Source: Nitrospira sp.
GTDB lineage: Bacteria; Nitrospirota; Nitrospiria; Nitrospirales; Nitrospiraceae
Assembly (NCBI GenBank): GCA_024998595.1
Contig: JACOEK010000002.1
Coordinates: forward strand, 186,001 to 250,000
Direction: 5' to 3'
DNA length: 64,000 nucleotides
Under the pieces are notes generated by a model. It saw nothing but the letters and a program-made list of their open reading frames with translations. It made no database searches and had not been told where the DNA came from. Positions within the stretch are counted from its first letter, which is position 1, and each line of letters begins with the position of its first letter. Of the stretch, positions 34,767 to 43,750 are shown one piece after another. Made by a program: the position numbers and the translations under genes.

Positions 34767-35450
34767 CTAGTGGAGCACGCTCGGCGCAGAGCGAGGTGAC
34801 GATTGTGATTTCTGCGAGTGGTGACGCGCGAATATTCCGGCGGCCATGAGCATGGTCAGGATGGCACCACCAAAGGCCGCGGCCATATCCTTCTGAGCAT
34901 CCCATTCGTCGCCTTGGGTCCCGAGGTACATACTGCCCAGTTCCGGACTGACGACCATAGCCACGATCGCCTCGATCACTTCAAAAAAAGCGCTCTGCGC
35001 GAGAATGCTGCTCACCGGCATCACGTAAGACCAGGCCCCTTGCAATCCCGCCAGGCGCACCAGCAATTCCCGCAACGGATAGACCAGCAAGAGACCATAG
35101 GCAAAATGGACGATTCGATCGAACGGGTTCCGACTCAAGCCGCCCATCTCTTTGAGCCAGAAACCGAACGGCACCTCCGCATAGGTGTAGTGGGCGCCGA
35201 TGGCATGAAGCACCATGAATGCGGTAATGAGCGAGTAGGAGGTAAGAGAAAACGAATACCGGCGGTACGTCAGAACAAGGGCTGCCACGAGTCCGACGGC
35301 CAGGAGATTTTCCAGGAACCAATCATGACGATTGACCGGGTTGATCGCCAGCCAGACCCAGATAACGCCATAAGCAAGCAACAGCCCAGCCGCGATCCGC
35401 CGATGGCCCTCTCGCTCACCGCCCCCTTGCTGTATGGTGTCGACAACCAT
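34767..35450 (-). CDS. DUF2238 (YjdF-like) integral membrane protein
   Basis: A 227-residue membrane protein with about six hydrophobic segments. GAHYTYAEVPFGFWL, NPFDRIVHFAYGLLLVYPLREL and LGTQGDEWDAQKDMAAAFGGA are the DUF2238/YjdF signature stretches, with conserved His, Asp and Glu near the membrane. Function is unknown. It follows a paralogous gene by 10 nt (35461-36105). The mature C-terminus is Ser/Lys-rich. The tandem may encode a hetero-oligomer. Confidence 0.85.
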   Translation of the reverse strand: MVVDTIQQGGGEREGHRRIAAGLLLAYGVIWVWLAINPVNRHDWFLENLLAVGLVAALVLTYRRYSFSLTSYSLITAFMVLHAIGAHYTYAEVPFGFWLKEMGGLSRNPFDRIVHFAYGLLLVYPLRELLVRLAGLQGAWSYVMPVSSILAQSAFFEVIEAIVAMVVSPELGSMYLGTQGDEWDAQKDMAAAFGGAILTMLMAAGIFARHHSQKSQSSPRSAPSVLH

Positions 35451-35460
35451 GTCTGTCAGG

Positions 35461-36105
35461 CTATTCTGAAAACGCCGCCTCGGACTCCAGCGCTGTCTCC
35501 GCCCCTCGCAGTGCGCGCACGATCAGGAGCACCGTCATGGAAAGGAGGGCGCCATAGAGCGCGGCGGCCATATCCTTTTGCGCATCCCAGATATCACCCT
35601 GCGAACCTAAATAGGTCACGCCCAATTCCGGATGTACGGCGCGCGCCACCCAGGACTCAATGATTTCCCACAGTCCGCTCAAGCCAAGGACGGTCATGAC
35701 GGGCAGGTAATACACCACCCATCCCCGGATACTGGCACTCAACCGAAACAGCTCTTCCATCGGATAGGCGAGCAAGAACCCGAAACTGAAATGCACGATG
35801 CGATCAAAATGATTGCGCCCGAGATGTAGCACCTTGTCCATCCACACCCCGACCGGCACCTCGGCATAGGTATAGTGGACACCGATCGTATGCAAGGTGA
35901 GGAAAGCCGTGATGAGCGCATAGGAGGTATGAGACAGGGGCAGAAACCGATGCGTGACCACCAAGAGGACGACGAAGAGGGCCGGAAGAATACTCGCCAG
36001 CATCCAGAATTGGGGATCGACCGGAGCCTGTGCCATCCAGACCGACACCGCCAGATACCAAAGGAGCAGCCCGATTGAGACCAGTTTGTTGCGACTCACC
36101 TGCAT
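35461..36105 (-). CDS. DUF2238 (YjdF-like) integral membrane protein, paralogue
   Basis: A 214-residue paralogue of the downstream gene, with the same core: GVHYTYAEVPVGVWM, NHFDRIVHFSFGFLLAYPMEEL and LGSQGDIWDAQKDMAAALYGA. The repeated WDAQKDMAAA and FDRIVHF motifs mark an ancient duplication within the locus. About six membrane spans are predicted. The gap to the next gene is 10 nt, consistent with a bicistronic unit. Confidence 0.85.
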   Translation of the reverse strand: MQVSRNKLVSIGLLLWYLAVSVWMAQAPVDPQFWMLASILPALFVVLLVVTHRFLPLSHTSYALITAFLTLHTIGVHYTYAEVPVGVWMDKVLHLGRNHFDRIVHFSFGFLLAYPMEELFRLSASIRGWVVYYLPVMTVLGLSGLWEIIESWVARAVHPELGVTYLGSQGDIWDAQKDMAAALYGALLSMTVLLIVRALRGAETALESEAAFSE

Positions 36106-36427
36106 GACTCCTTGCTAAGATGGTACAGGGAGAATAGACCCCCATCAGACTGAACGGGTTGATTTACTCTACTGGATGATCCCCCTTCCTGCAACCGCCC
36201 GCGGCCGCTGCATGCAACGTCTCCGACGGATCCGTGCACGTGGCGCAGAGCGGCATCCAGGCCTCACGGCACATCGGTCCAAACGAAACCTTCGCCAGGA
36301 GCTCTCGCGGAAAAGAGGAACGGCATCGCCAAAGCGAGCGTCGGCATGTTGCAGTGCGAGCAGGCAATCGAATGATGATGATCGGAGTTCCGTAGCAGAG
36401 CAGGCGACTGACGGCGACAGCAGTTGG
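36106..36427. other. Intergenic region
   Basis: In these 322 nt several overlapping frames on both strands exist, but none has a ribosome-binding site and recognisable composition together. A minus-strand reading contains HSIACSHCNMPTLALAMPF, which looks zinc-ribbon-like but has no start near it. I make no gene call. Confidence 0.35.
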
Positions 36428-36598
36428 TTATGTGGAAGGCCGGGGCTGAGGTTCCGGGTCTTCAATGACCGCCCCGCATTCGAGACATCGGTAGCGGGGA
36501 GGTTCACCCTCGACCTCGCAACGGATGCGATCGATGAGTCGCATGTGGAGGCAGGTGAGTGTCCGTGTCATGGTCGGATCAAGTTGAGGACTACGCAT
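36428..36598 (-). CDS. Zinc-ribbon microprotein
   Basis: A 56-residue protein. GGGGAGG lies 5 nt before the ATG, an excellent ribosome-binding site. Cysteines C16, C27, C38 and C41 include the knuckle RYRCLECGAVIEDPEP, which resembles the zinc ribbons of FmdB-like or rubredoxin-like proteins. It may bind Zn2+ through the CxxC pair plus C16 and C27. The function is unknown. It lies alone between the DUF2238 pair and the exosortase locus on the minus strand. Confidence 0.65.
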   Translation of the reverse strand: MRSPQLDPTMTRTLTCLHMRLIDRIRCEVEGEPPRYRCLECGAVIEDPEPQPRPST

Positions 36599-36911
36599 AG
36601 AGACCTCCCCGGATCGCGTCGGACTATGTACCCATCAAGGCAAATGCGACCCAACCCTAGCAGATTTCTCAAGACTTGACACTACGAATTTATCTGAGGC
36701 CGATGAAGGAAGAGTTCCGACACAACAACTAGGGCCCAAGTAGTGCTCGCCGCAATATATAGGCATCATCCCCATCTGGATTCTCGAACATCAACGGTCC
36801 ACGTTCACCGTTCATTTGAGAAGGTCACGCCTGACACCCGCGCTCGAAGTGGAGAACTCTCTCTTTGACGGTGGTTTGGGTGGGAACACTGAGGCGAACA
36901 TTCTAGTATGA
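36599..36911. other. Intergenic region after the exosortase operon
   Basis: These 313 nt follow the deacetylase stop on the minus strand and precede the zinc-ribbon gene. No gene is supported. The segment 36680-36820 is visibly richer in A and T than its neighbours, and could hold the promoter of the zinc-ribbon gene. Confidence 0.35.
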
Positions 36912-37955
36912 TTACGTACACGGATGAGCGAGATCAGCCGAACAGCCGGTCACAAGAGAGGAAGAATCCCGCGTGGCCACTGCCTCACCCGCAATTGGAG
37001 AGATGTCTCTGGCAGCTTCTGAAAGGGGCACAAACACAACGCCATCTTTCAATGCGTGATGAAGAAACGTACTCACTCTGCGCATAAATGCCCGTTCGTC
37101 CGATCGAGAGCGAACGAATGGGCCACATCCTTCCAGCAGTGCCGAAGAATGGAACACGAGATTCAGCAGCTCATAGCCTTGAACTCGCATCTGCCTCACC
37201 AGTTGCATCATCCTCGAAGAAGTTTCCATTTCCGGGGAGAGCCACACTTTCCGCAGCAGGTTCACACGTGACAACAGACTGCTGAGTTTGAATCCTCGAA
37301 GAGGGCCCCTGGTGAGCGTCTTGACCCATTCGGCGCAGGCGCCGAATTCACCATGGAGATACCCGATCGTGGCCGGAATTTCAGTCAGCATATCGCTGAA
37401 AGATCCGTCAGGGAGCACGTCCGGCGTGAAGCTATACGGCTGAGGGGAAATGCCGGAAAAGTCGGGACCGGACGCCTGTGCCCAGGATGTGTACGGGGTC
37501 ACGGAGGTGTCGATACGATATCCAAGCCGCATGATGTTGCGGGCGACTTCCGCATCGAATCCCCAACGGCCGCTTCGAAACGCCAGGGGAGCTACTCCAA
37601 CGTTGTCCTGAATCGCCTCATGCAATCGCTGCAATTTTTGGAACTGCAGAGTCGGCGACAGGTTGCACAGCATGCTGTTGTGCTTCGTTAATGGCTCCTC
37701 GTACGGCGGAGTATTCCAAGGGTGACAATGGGCTCCGATCTCGCACTCGCCGGCCTCGAAGATCTCCCGAAGGATCTCGACCGCGCCTGGGTCCCGCATC
37801 ACCGGATAGGACAACAGATAGGTCGGGATGATGCCGAACTCATTGAGCAATTTCTGCAAAATCGGAAGGCGATGCACGTTGCGAGCAGTCGCCCGGCCAT
37901 GCGGAACAATTCCCCATTGATCCTCTTCCACATCAACCGTGACAACCAGCTTCAC
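36912..37955 (-). CDS. Polysaccharide deacetylase, PEP-CTERM locus type
   Basis: A 347-residue NodB-fold deacetylase. VTVDVEEDQWG near the N-terminus gives the catalytic Asp and metal-binding Asp (D8/D10), and EIGAHCHPWNTP gives the metal-binding His pair (H75/H77). FRSGRWGFD is the conserved Arg motif. The family deacetylates N-acetylated envelope or extracellular polysaccharides. A PEP-CTERM-locus subfamily is known beside exosortases, and this gene ends such an operon here. It starts with GTG after ATGGAGTGAAC. The gap to the GNAT gene is 42 nt. Confidence 0.87.
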   Translation of the reverse strand: MKLVVTVDVEEDQWGIVPHGRATARNVHRLPILQKLLNEFGIIPTYLLSYPVMRDPGAVEILREIFEAGECEIGAHCHPWNTPPYEEPLTKHNSMLCNLSPTLQFQKLQRLHEAIQDNVGVAPLAFRSGRWGFDAEVARNIMRLGYRIDTSVTPYTSWAQASGPDFSGISPQPYSFTPDVLPDGSFSDMLTEIPATIGYLHGEFGACAEWVKTLTRGPLRGFKLSSLLSRVNLLRKVWLSPEMETSSRMMQLVRQMRVQGYELLNLVFHSSALLEGCGPFVRSRSDERAFMRRVSTFLHHALKDGVVFVPLSEAARDISPIAGEAVATRDSSSLVTGCSADLAHPCT

Positions 37956-37997
37956 CGTTCACTCCATAACATTCGGCAACGCCTCTAGGCTTGCATC

Positions 37998-39122
37998 TCA
38001 CCGCAGCAGTATCTTCGCGGCCTGCTTCACGCCTTCCAGCAATGTGAGACCTGCAGCGCGGGCATGGCGGTTGTAATACTGGGAGGTGATCGACCGTCGG
38101 ACACCAGTTGACCATTCGAGCTTGTATGGTTGGGCCCCCTGCAATAGATCCACCATTCGCTCGCCGTCACAGACGGCTTGTTGAATACGGTGGGACAACA
38201 GGAGTAGACCCGGGCTGGCCTTCGGAACCATGTCCGGATCGAACCCGGGCAAATAAAAATAGTACACACCCTGATAGACGAATCCATACACGCCTGCAAT
38301 GGGGTGCCCATCCAGCGACAACAGATCGATACTGACTCGACCTCGCTCACTGAACACTCGCACAATGTCCTGGTGAAACCGTTTCGCTGGCTCATTCGCA
38401 AAAACGCCACCGCTCGGCCGAGAACTCCATCGTTGTTGGTGGAGGGTGACGACCGTCTCGAAAGTCGCTTCGACATCGGCAGGGCTCGTGGCCCGAGTAA
38501 AATGCAGCAATCCGGCCTCTTGGAGACACCTTGTCTTTCGTTGCAAGGTGTACCGCCTGCTCCGTCCAAGGCTGGCGCGATACGTGTGGAGAGCTTCTGG
38601 CAGCCGGATGACGGGACAGCAGCTCGTCGTGACCACCCTTCCAACTTTCCCTGCATGGGCGAATAACTCGTTCCACAGATCGAGCGTGGCGGACTCGGCA
38701 GGCACATCAGACAGCGTCAGAAGGTCCCACTCAACCCGCACGTCATCGAAGAGGTAGTGGTAGAGGCTCTGGAGCACGGCGGGCTTGTGCGGCTCGTGCA
38801 CAATGAAATCAAGATACGACGAACAGACGGCTTCGCTACCCAGCCACCTCAATTCCCGAAGAGGGATCACGCCATGCTTTTTGGTGCGACGGAGGTAGAA
38901 CGGCGCAATGCCGACCAGCCTTTCGTGCTCGTCGAAGGCGAGAAGAATCCTCAGCTGACTATCTCCCAAATAGTGTATGGCCCAGTAGTAGAGCCATTCC
39001 CACGTGAGAAAAATGCTGTGTCCCGGCATTGTATTGAGCAACGCTTCCCATTCCCGAGCCAGTCCTTTGAATTCCTCGAGTGAGGTGACGCTACGAATGA
39101 TCAGGGGGCAGCGCAGCTTCAT
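37998..39122 (-). CDS. FemAB-like GNAT protein of the PEP-CTERM locus
   Basis: A 374-residue GNAT-superfamily protein of the FemAB/CelD (BcsL) type. WEWLYYWAIHYLG and LVGIAPFYLRR are the N-terminal fold, and GHPIAGVYGFVYQGVYYFYLPGFDPD followed by SPGLLLLSHRIQQAVCDGERMVDLLQG is the acyl-transfer domain. Such proteins accompany exosortase and EPS genes and probably modify a polysaccharide or peptide. The start ATG overlaps the exosortase stop by 4 nt (ATGA), so the two are coupled. Confidence 0.83.
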   Translation of the reverse strand: MKLRCPLIIRSVTSLEEFKGLAREWEALLNTMPGHSIFLTWEWLYYWAIHYLGDSQLRILLAFDEHERLVGIAPFYLRRTKKHGVIPLRELRWLGSEAVCSSYLDFIVHEPHKPAVLQSLYHYLFDDVRVEWDLLTLSDVPAESATLDLWNELFAHAGKVGRVVTTSCCPVIRLPEALHTYRASLGRSRRYTLQRKTRCLQEAGLLHFTRATSPADVEATFETVVTLHQQRWSSRPSGGVFANEPAKRFHQDIVRVFSERGRVSIDLLSLDGHPIAGVYGFVYQGVYYFYLPGFDPDMVPKASPGLLLLSHRIQQAVCDGERMVDLLQGAQPYKLEWSTGVRRSITSQYYNRHARAAGLTLLEGVKQAAKILLR

Positions 39123-40699
39123 GGGATGTACTCGCGCAGCAGCGGGAAAACAGTGGCGGCAAAATCCTCCTGCATTTTCCAGGTATCTTCCCTGTCATTG
39201 GTTTGCTGGTTGGAGAAGACCATCACCAGCGCGCCGTCCGTCCGACCTCGCGTGAAGGCCTGCTTGATCGTCGCAAGTTTCGTCAAGGAACGATCCGCGT
39301 AACTTTGGCCATCAATGTGATACCAGAATACAGCCGGAATCTGCCGGCGGCCCTGTTCGACGATGGTACGATTTGCCGGCGCCTGATGCCCCACCTGCAG
39401 GACGGTTGGGAGGGCTTTCTCATGAAGCGGAGCCGTGTGCAAGCCCACCAGTTCTTTTCCCTGGCGTTGGGTTTTTGTATAGGCAACCGCAAGCGTCACT
39501 CGACGGCCGTCTGTTGCACGATAGCTCCGGACAATTGATGTATCCGTATCCGGCAAGCCCACGGGCAACTCGTCGTCCCGCTGGTGATCGATGGTCCAGG
39601 TACCGATGACGAACGGAAAGGTTTTCGGATCTTGTAGGAGTCCGGTCGCGCCGCGATCAATGGAATAGAGTGCGCCGGTCGCGGCCGCAAGCATGATTCC
39701 AGCCAACCACCAGGCACGAGTCGAAACCTGATCAAGAGCAACACCTCCGCGGAAGGATTCCTTTTTCAGCGGTCCCATGGCTATCGACGCCGCAGGTTCC
39801 GTCGCACTAAGCAGCCACGCCCCGACGAAGAGACAACCGATGGCAATCCAATCGACGAACAGGCCCTGCAAAATATGGTATGGCCCGTGAAGACTCTTTC
39901 CCCCTGCCTGAGCGTAGACGCCCATCACCGTCAATCGTACCCAGTTCGCCACAATCGCGATGAGCACCGACGACAACACCAAGACAATTCGCCTCCACCA
40001 TGCCTGCAGAGTGAGAAACGCCAGTGGCAACGCGATGGCCAGAACGGCGATGAGCAATCCGGCGCCGCTACATTCCCTCGCCACTTCCAGTGTGACAGTG
40101 GGAAGAACGATAAAGATTCGGTTCTCGAGCAACACAGGTATGCCGAGCGTCTGCAACATGGAGACGGACATGTTCGCGGTGAGAAGCTGAAATGGCCATT
40201 CCAACGGTTCGGTCACGATATCAAGTAGCGGTGTCATGAAGATCAAATAGGCCAAAGGAAGAACCAGCGCCTTGAGATAGGCGTACCCGAAGAGGAGCAC
40301 GATGAGCCCTGCCAGAAGCAGAATGAAGGCCACACTGCCGGTTGTCAGGATGCCGGCCACCTCACTCGCCAGCAACAAGAGTGCAGCAGTCCCGACCCAT
40401 AACGTCCCTATGCCAATGGCCGGTGTCGTTCGAGCGGCTCGCAACATGGGCCATTGCAGCCAGGCAAGATAGAGACTAATCAGAGGAACGAGGAATCCAT
40501 GCGAGAAGCCGTATCGGTTCGACCACAAGTCCCAGAGGTCGCTCCGGATAGGCGCGGAGAGCAACAAGACAAGTATGCCGAGGCCACCGGCTCGCAACAC
40601 AAACGGATAGTCGGCGAGCCAGCTCGTGGTCGTACGCGCGAAGGAGCGCCATGGCCCTGGGGTCACTCTGTCGGAGGTCGTGATGAGCGAATTGTCCAC
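39119..40699 (-). CDS. xrtA: Exosortase fused to an EpsI-type C-terminal domain
   Basis: A 526-residue inner-membrane protein. Residues about 30-300 are the exosortase: eight or more hydrophobic helices, the catalytic Cys C210 in EVARECSGAG, Arg R255 in IVANWVRLTVMG and a His in HGPYHILQG (H275 probable). It should cleave PEP-CTERM proteins and transfer them to the envelope. After a helix at about 330-350, residues 360-526 form an EpsI domain (FPFVIGTWTIDHQRDDELP). It starts with GTG. Exosortase A-type proteins of this fused form go with FemAB-like GNAT, deacetylase and PrsT, all present here. The four PEP-CTERM proteins to the right are the likely substrates. Confidence 0.9.
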   Translation of the reverse strand: MDNSLITTSDRVTPGPWRSFARTTTSWLADYPFVLRAGGLGILVLLLSAPIRSDLWDLWSNRYGFSHGFLVPLISLYLAWLQWPMLRAARTTPAIGIGTLWVGTAALLLLASEVAGILTTGSVAFILLLAGLIVLLFGYAYLKALVLPLAYLIFMTPLLDIVTEPLEWPFQLLTANMSVSMLQTLGIPVLLENRIFIVLPTVTLEVARECSGAGLLIAVLAIALPLAFLTLQAWWRRIVLVLSSVLIAIVANWVRLTVMGVYAQAGGKSLHGPYHILQGLFVDWIAIGCLFVGAWLLSATEPAASIAMGPLKKESFRGGVALDQVSTRAWWLAGIMLAAATGALYSIDRGATGLLQDPKTFPFVIGTWTIDHQRDDELPVGLPDTDTSIVRSYRATDGRRVTLAVAYTKTQRQGKELVGLHTAPLHEKALPTVLQVGHQAPANRTIVEQGRRQIPAVFWYHIDGQSYADRSLTKLATIKQAFTRGRTDGALVMVFSNQQTNDREDTWKMQEDFAATVFPLLREYIP

Positions 40700-40739
40700 G
40701 CGAGGGCCTTTCTACGAACGCTGCCCGGCGACTCCCATT

Positions 40740-42908
40740 CTAGTCCTCGATCTTGTTCGCCGCGACCATCCTCGCCGCGCGATCCGATTGTGGGAAATGG
40801 CCGGGGAGCAGCAAGGCCGTCCTCATCTCGGACAAGGCCTCCTTTTGCCTCCCAATCTTGGCCAGCGCCACGGCGTGGTGGTAACGGACAACTGGATGCT
40901 GCGGGAGAGCCGCCGAGGCCTCAGACAGAAACGGATACCCCTTATCGACCCGACCTTGCTTGAGATAGATCCATCCGAGCGTATCTTTAATCGCGGGGTT
41001 GGAGGGCGCCAGATCAAGGGCATCTCTCGCAAACGCGAACGCATCATTCAGTTCCTGTCGTTCGCTGAGGCTGACCGCTAGATTGTTGGCGGCCACAACG
41101 TTCTTGGGGTTCAGCTGAACCGCACGGCGATAGTGTGCGTCAGCCGCTTCTATCTTCCCCTGCCCCTCCAACAGCGCGCCCAGCGCCGTATGGACGCCGG
41201 AGTTCGTCTCCTCCTTGTCCAGAGCGGCCTGGAACGCGGACTGGGCTGCAGACACCTTGTTCTGCAAAACATACAATTGCCCAAGCTCATAGTGAATCAA
41301 CGCCAGATTCGGCGCCAGGGCCAGCGCTTTACGGAAGGCCTTTTCCGCTTGTTCCGTCTTGTGCTGAGCGGCATACACTCGTCCCGCAAGTCTCCACAGG
41401 CTGGGATCGCGCGGGCCTTTCCTCAAGTACTCGCCCATCACCCGATCCGCCTGTTGCTCCTGCTTCGATTCCACAAGCGCCATGAGATAGTCCTGGAGAA
41501 TCACGAGATCTTCCGGTGCATGAGACAGAGCCTGTGAAAACAGGCTGGCCATCTCAGCCGATTGTCCCTGCACTTTTCGAAGAGCCGCCATCTTTACATA
41601 GCCGACTGGATGGCCGGGAAGTTGTCGAATGATGGCGCCGTAGGCATTTTCAGCCTTGCTCCAGTTCTTTCCTAGAACCAGCGCGTCGCCAAAGATGACT
41701 GCGGCTTCGAGATTGGACGGGTTCAACTGCAGGGCTTGCCAGGCTTCCTTTTCCGCTTCTACCGGTTTCTGTTCGGCGAGGTACGCCCGTGCCAACGCGA
41801 GGTGTGCCGGTTGGTTCGCATTATCTAACCTGACCGCTTCACGCAATGCATCCAGCGCAGAATCCGTCCGTCCCTGCGCCAACCGGGTCAGCCCCAAATA
41901 AAGATGAACGCCGGGAAGGTTCGCATTCCGACCGATGGCTTCGTCGAAGAGACCGGCCGCTTGAAGCAGATCGTTCTCGGCCAGCGCAATTCGGCCCTTG
42001 AGATACAGACCAACCGGGTCATGTGCGTCGGCCGCAAGAATCGCCTGCACGAGGGGTTTCGCTTCTGCGGCCTGGCCTGAGGTCAGCTTTAATTCTGCAA
42101 GCGCCTGGCGTGCACTCATGGAATTCATCTCCGCCATGAGGCCAGCCAATTCTCGCTCGGCATCAGCCCGTCGGCCAAGCACGGCATACCGATCGGCGAG
42201 TATCAGACGGACACGTTCCTGATCAGGGCTCAGCTCGACGGCTTTCCGAAACTCCTGGCGACCCTCTTCTCCACTGCCGGTCGCGAACAGAAAATGCCCC
42301 CGTGCGACGCGGGCATCGACAGAATGAGAATCGGCTTGAACCGCCCGGGCATACCATTCCGCAGCCTGCTTCAGCTCTTGCTGCGCGAAGTAGATGTTGG
42401 CCAGCGCAAGGATTGGCCGAACCATGGTCCGGTCAAGCTCGACCGCAGACTTGAACCTCTCGATCGCCTCGCCAACCCGGCTCGCGCCCAATGCGACGCC
42501 GGCACGTACCAGATGGCCGGCAGGATGATTGGGACGCGCCGCAAGCAGCGCGTCGGCGATCTTGCCGGCTTCATCTAATTTGCCAGCGGCCACATGGAGA
42601 TCGCCGAGAGACCATTGCGCGTCAAAATGAGTCGGATCGAGTTGCAGCACTCGATTGAGGGAGGCAAACGAGGTTGAGGGATCGCCCGCCTGGAACGCGA
42701 CTTTAGCAAGCTTCCACTGCAACGCAGAGTTATCGGGAGTCGCTTGCACCGCATTTTTGTATTCGATCACCGCCTCTCGGAACTTTTCCTGCTGCGCATA
42801 CCCGTCTCCGCGGCTCTCATGTTTGGCAGCCCGATTAGCCGGAGCTTCGGAACATCCTGCGACCGTGAGCGCCATCGCGAGGGCATAGAAGACAGCGAAC
42901 TTTGCCAT
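40740..42908 (-). CDS. prsT: PrsT-type TPR-repeat lipoprotein of the PEP-CTERM system
   Basis: A 722-residue lipoprotein. The signal peptide MAKFAVFYALAMALTVAGC ends in a lipobox. The rest is about 18-20 tetratricopeptide repeats (for example GDGYAQQEKFREAVIEYKNA, LGQLYVLQNKVSAAQSAFQA), a long solenoid for protein interaction in the periplasm. The PEP-CTERM TPR lipoprotein (PrsT) occurs next to exosortase in this arrangement. The start at 42908 has AGGTGG just upstream; the longer frame to 42962 overlaps the substrate gene. It lies 29 nt after a PEP-CTERM gene and 40 nt before the exosortase. Confidence 0.87.
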   Translation of the reverse strand: MAKFAVFYALAMALTVAGCSEAPANRAAKHESRGDGYAQQEKFREAVIEYKNAVQATPDNSALQWKLAKVAFQAGDPSTSFASLNRVLQLDPTHFDAQWSLGDLHVAAGKLDEAGKIADALLAARPNHPAGHLVRAGVALGASRVGEAIERFKSAVELDRTMVRPILALANIYFAQQELKQAAEWYARAVQADSHSVDARVARGHFLFATGSGEEGRQEFRKAVELSPDQERVRLILADRYAVLGRRADAERELAGLMAEMNSMSARQALAELKLTSGQAAEAKPLVQAILAADAHDPVGLYLKGRIALAENDLLQAAGLFDEAIGRNANLPGVHLYLGLTRLAQGRTDSALDALREAVRLDNANQPAHLALARAYLAEQKPVEAEKEAWQALQLNPSNLEAAVIFGDALVLGKNWSKAENAYGAIIRQLPGHPVGYVKMAALRKVQGQSAEMASLFSQALSHAPEDLVILQDYLMALVESKQEQQADRVMGEYLRKGPRDPSLWRLAGRVYAAQHKTEQAEKAFRKALALAPNLALIHYELGQLYVLQNKVSAAQSAFQAALDKEETNSGVHTALGALLEGQGKIEAADAHYRRAVQLNPKNVVAANNLAVSLSERQELNDAFAFARDALDLAPSNPAIKDTLGWIYLKQGRVDKGYPFLSEASAALPQHPVVRYHHAVALAKIGRQKEALSEMRTALLLPGHFPQSDRAARMVAANKIED

Positions 42909-42937
42909 TGACCACCTACACCCTCCACTTAACTCCC

Positions 42938-43750
42938 TCAGACGGAAGCCTTTGTGAACCATCGCGTTCGCCGCCAGGCAAGCAGACCAATGATTCCGGA
43001 CCCAATTACCAATGCGCCATTCGGCTCAGGTGCACTCGTGCTGATCGCGTTCGGGACCGTTGCAAACCCACCGCTGAGGACGCCGGGGGTGGAGGAACCA
43101 AAGCTGGCAAATCCATCCAGAAATCCAGTCGTAAAGGTCGGTCCGACATTCGATTGATAGCCGACGAGTGGTCCCGTCAGACCTGATCCAAGAATATTTT
43201 GAAACGTCCAGTAGGGATGGGTCCGGCTTCCAGAAAATGTGGGGTTGGTTAAAATTCCGATCTGCTCAGGACCTGACACGATCCTGGCCGCAATCCCAAG
43301 GGTAGCGGCGCCCTGTAAACTATTGCCCATCGCGTTCACAATGGCCCCGCCATTTAGAAAGTCGAGTCGGAGATTCCCCGAAGCAAATGCACCGACCGTG
43401 GTGGTGGAAACAGGCCGGCTATTCGTGAATTCCGATTGAAAGCTCGTGACAATACGATTGGGTGGGAATGAACTGGTATTGGCAACTTGATACAGGTAGG
43501 TGTACTTGCTGGAGTCAAAGCCGGAATTGCCCTGGCCCGGGGCATAGGCTCCGGCTAATACTCCGGCAAAGGAGTCGAATGGTGATAGGACGGCATAATT
43601 CACGATGCCCAATCCCGCGATCTCGAAGTTTCCGGTGAACCCGGGAAGCGGCACCGCCTGTAACTTGGATGGTAAACCTGGGACCATCAGCATCCCCATG
43701 ACCAGGCCCACAATCGCGACACAGAACCTTCTGCCCAACAATCGATTCAT
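42938..43750 (-). CDS. PEP-CTERM surface protein
   Basis: A 270-residue exported protein. It has an N-terminal signal peptide (CVAIVGLVMGMLMVPGLPSKLQA) and a C-terminal sorting tail SAPEPNGALVIGSGIIGL followed by LAWRRTRWF: the PEP motif, a hydrophobic helix and a basic end. The body shares PGFTGN, NYAVLSPFDSFAG, SKYTYLYQVAN and LRLDFLNGGAIVN with the genes at 43747 and 48472, so it is one of three paralogues. The tail has the motif PEPN rather than the commoner PEPG. The start overlaps the preceding gene stop by 4 nt (ATGA). Exosortase should process it. Confidence 0.9.
   Translation of the reverse strand: MNRLLGRRFCVAIVGLVMGMLMVPGLPSKLQAVPLPGFTGNFEIAGLGIVNYAVLSPFDSFAGVLAGAYAPGQGNSGFDSSKYTYLYQVANTSSFPPNRIVTSFQSEFTNSRPVSTTTVGAFASGNLRLDFLNGGAIVNAMGNSLQGAATLGIAARIVSGPEQIGILTNPTFSGSRTHPYWTFQNILGSGLTGPLVGYQSNVGPTFTTGFLDGFASFGSSTPGVLSGGFATVPNAISTSAPEPNGALVIGSGIIGLLAWRRTRWFTKASV

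Noticed and set aside
36164-36507. Overlapping short frames on both strands
   Set aside because: None combines a start signal with coherent composition; the only supported gene nearby is 36428-36598.
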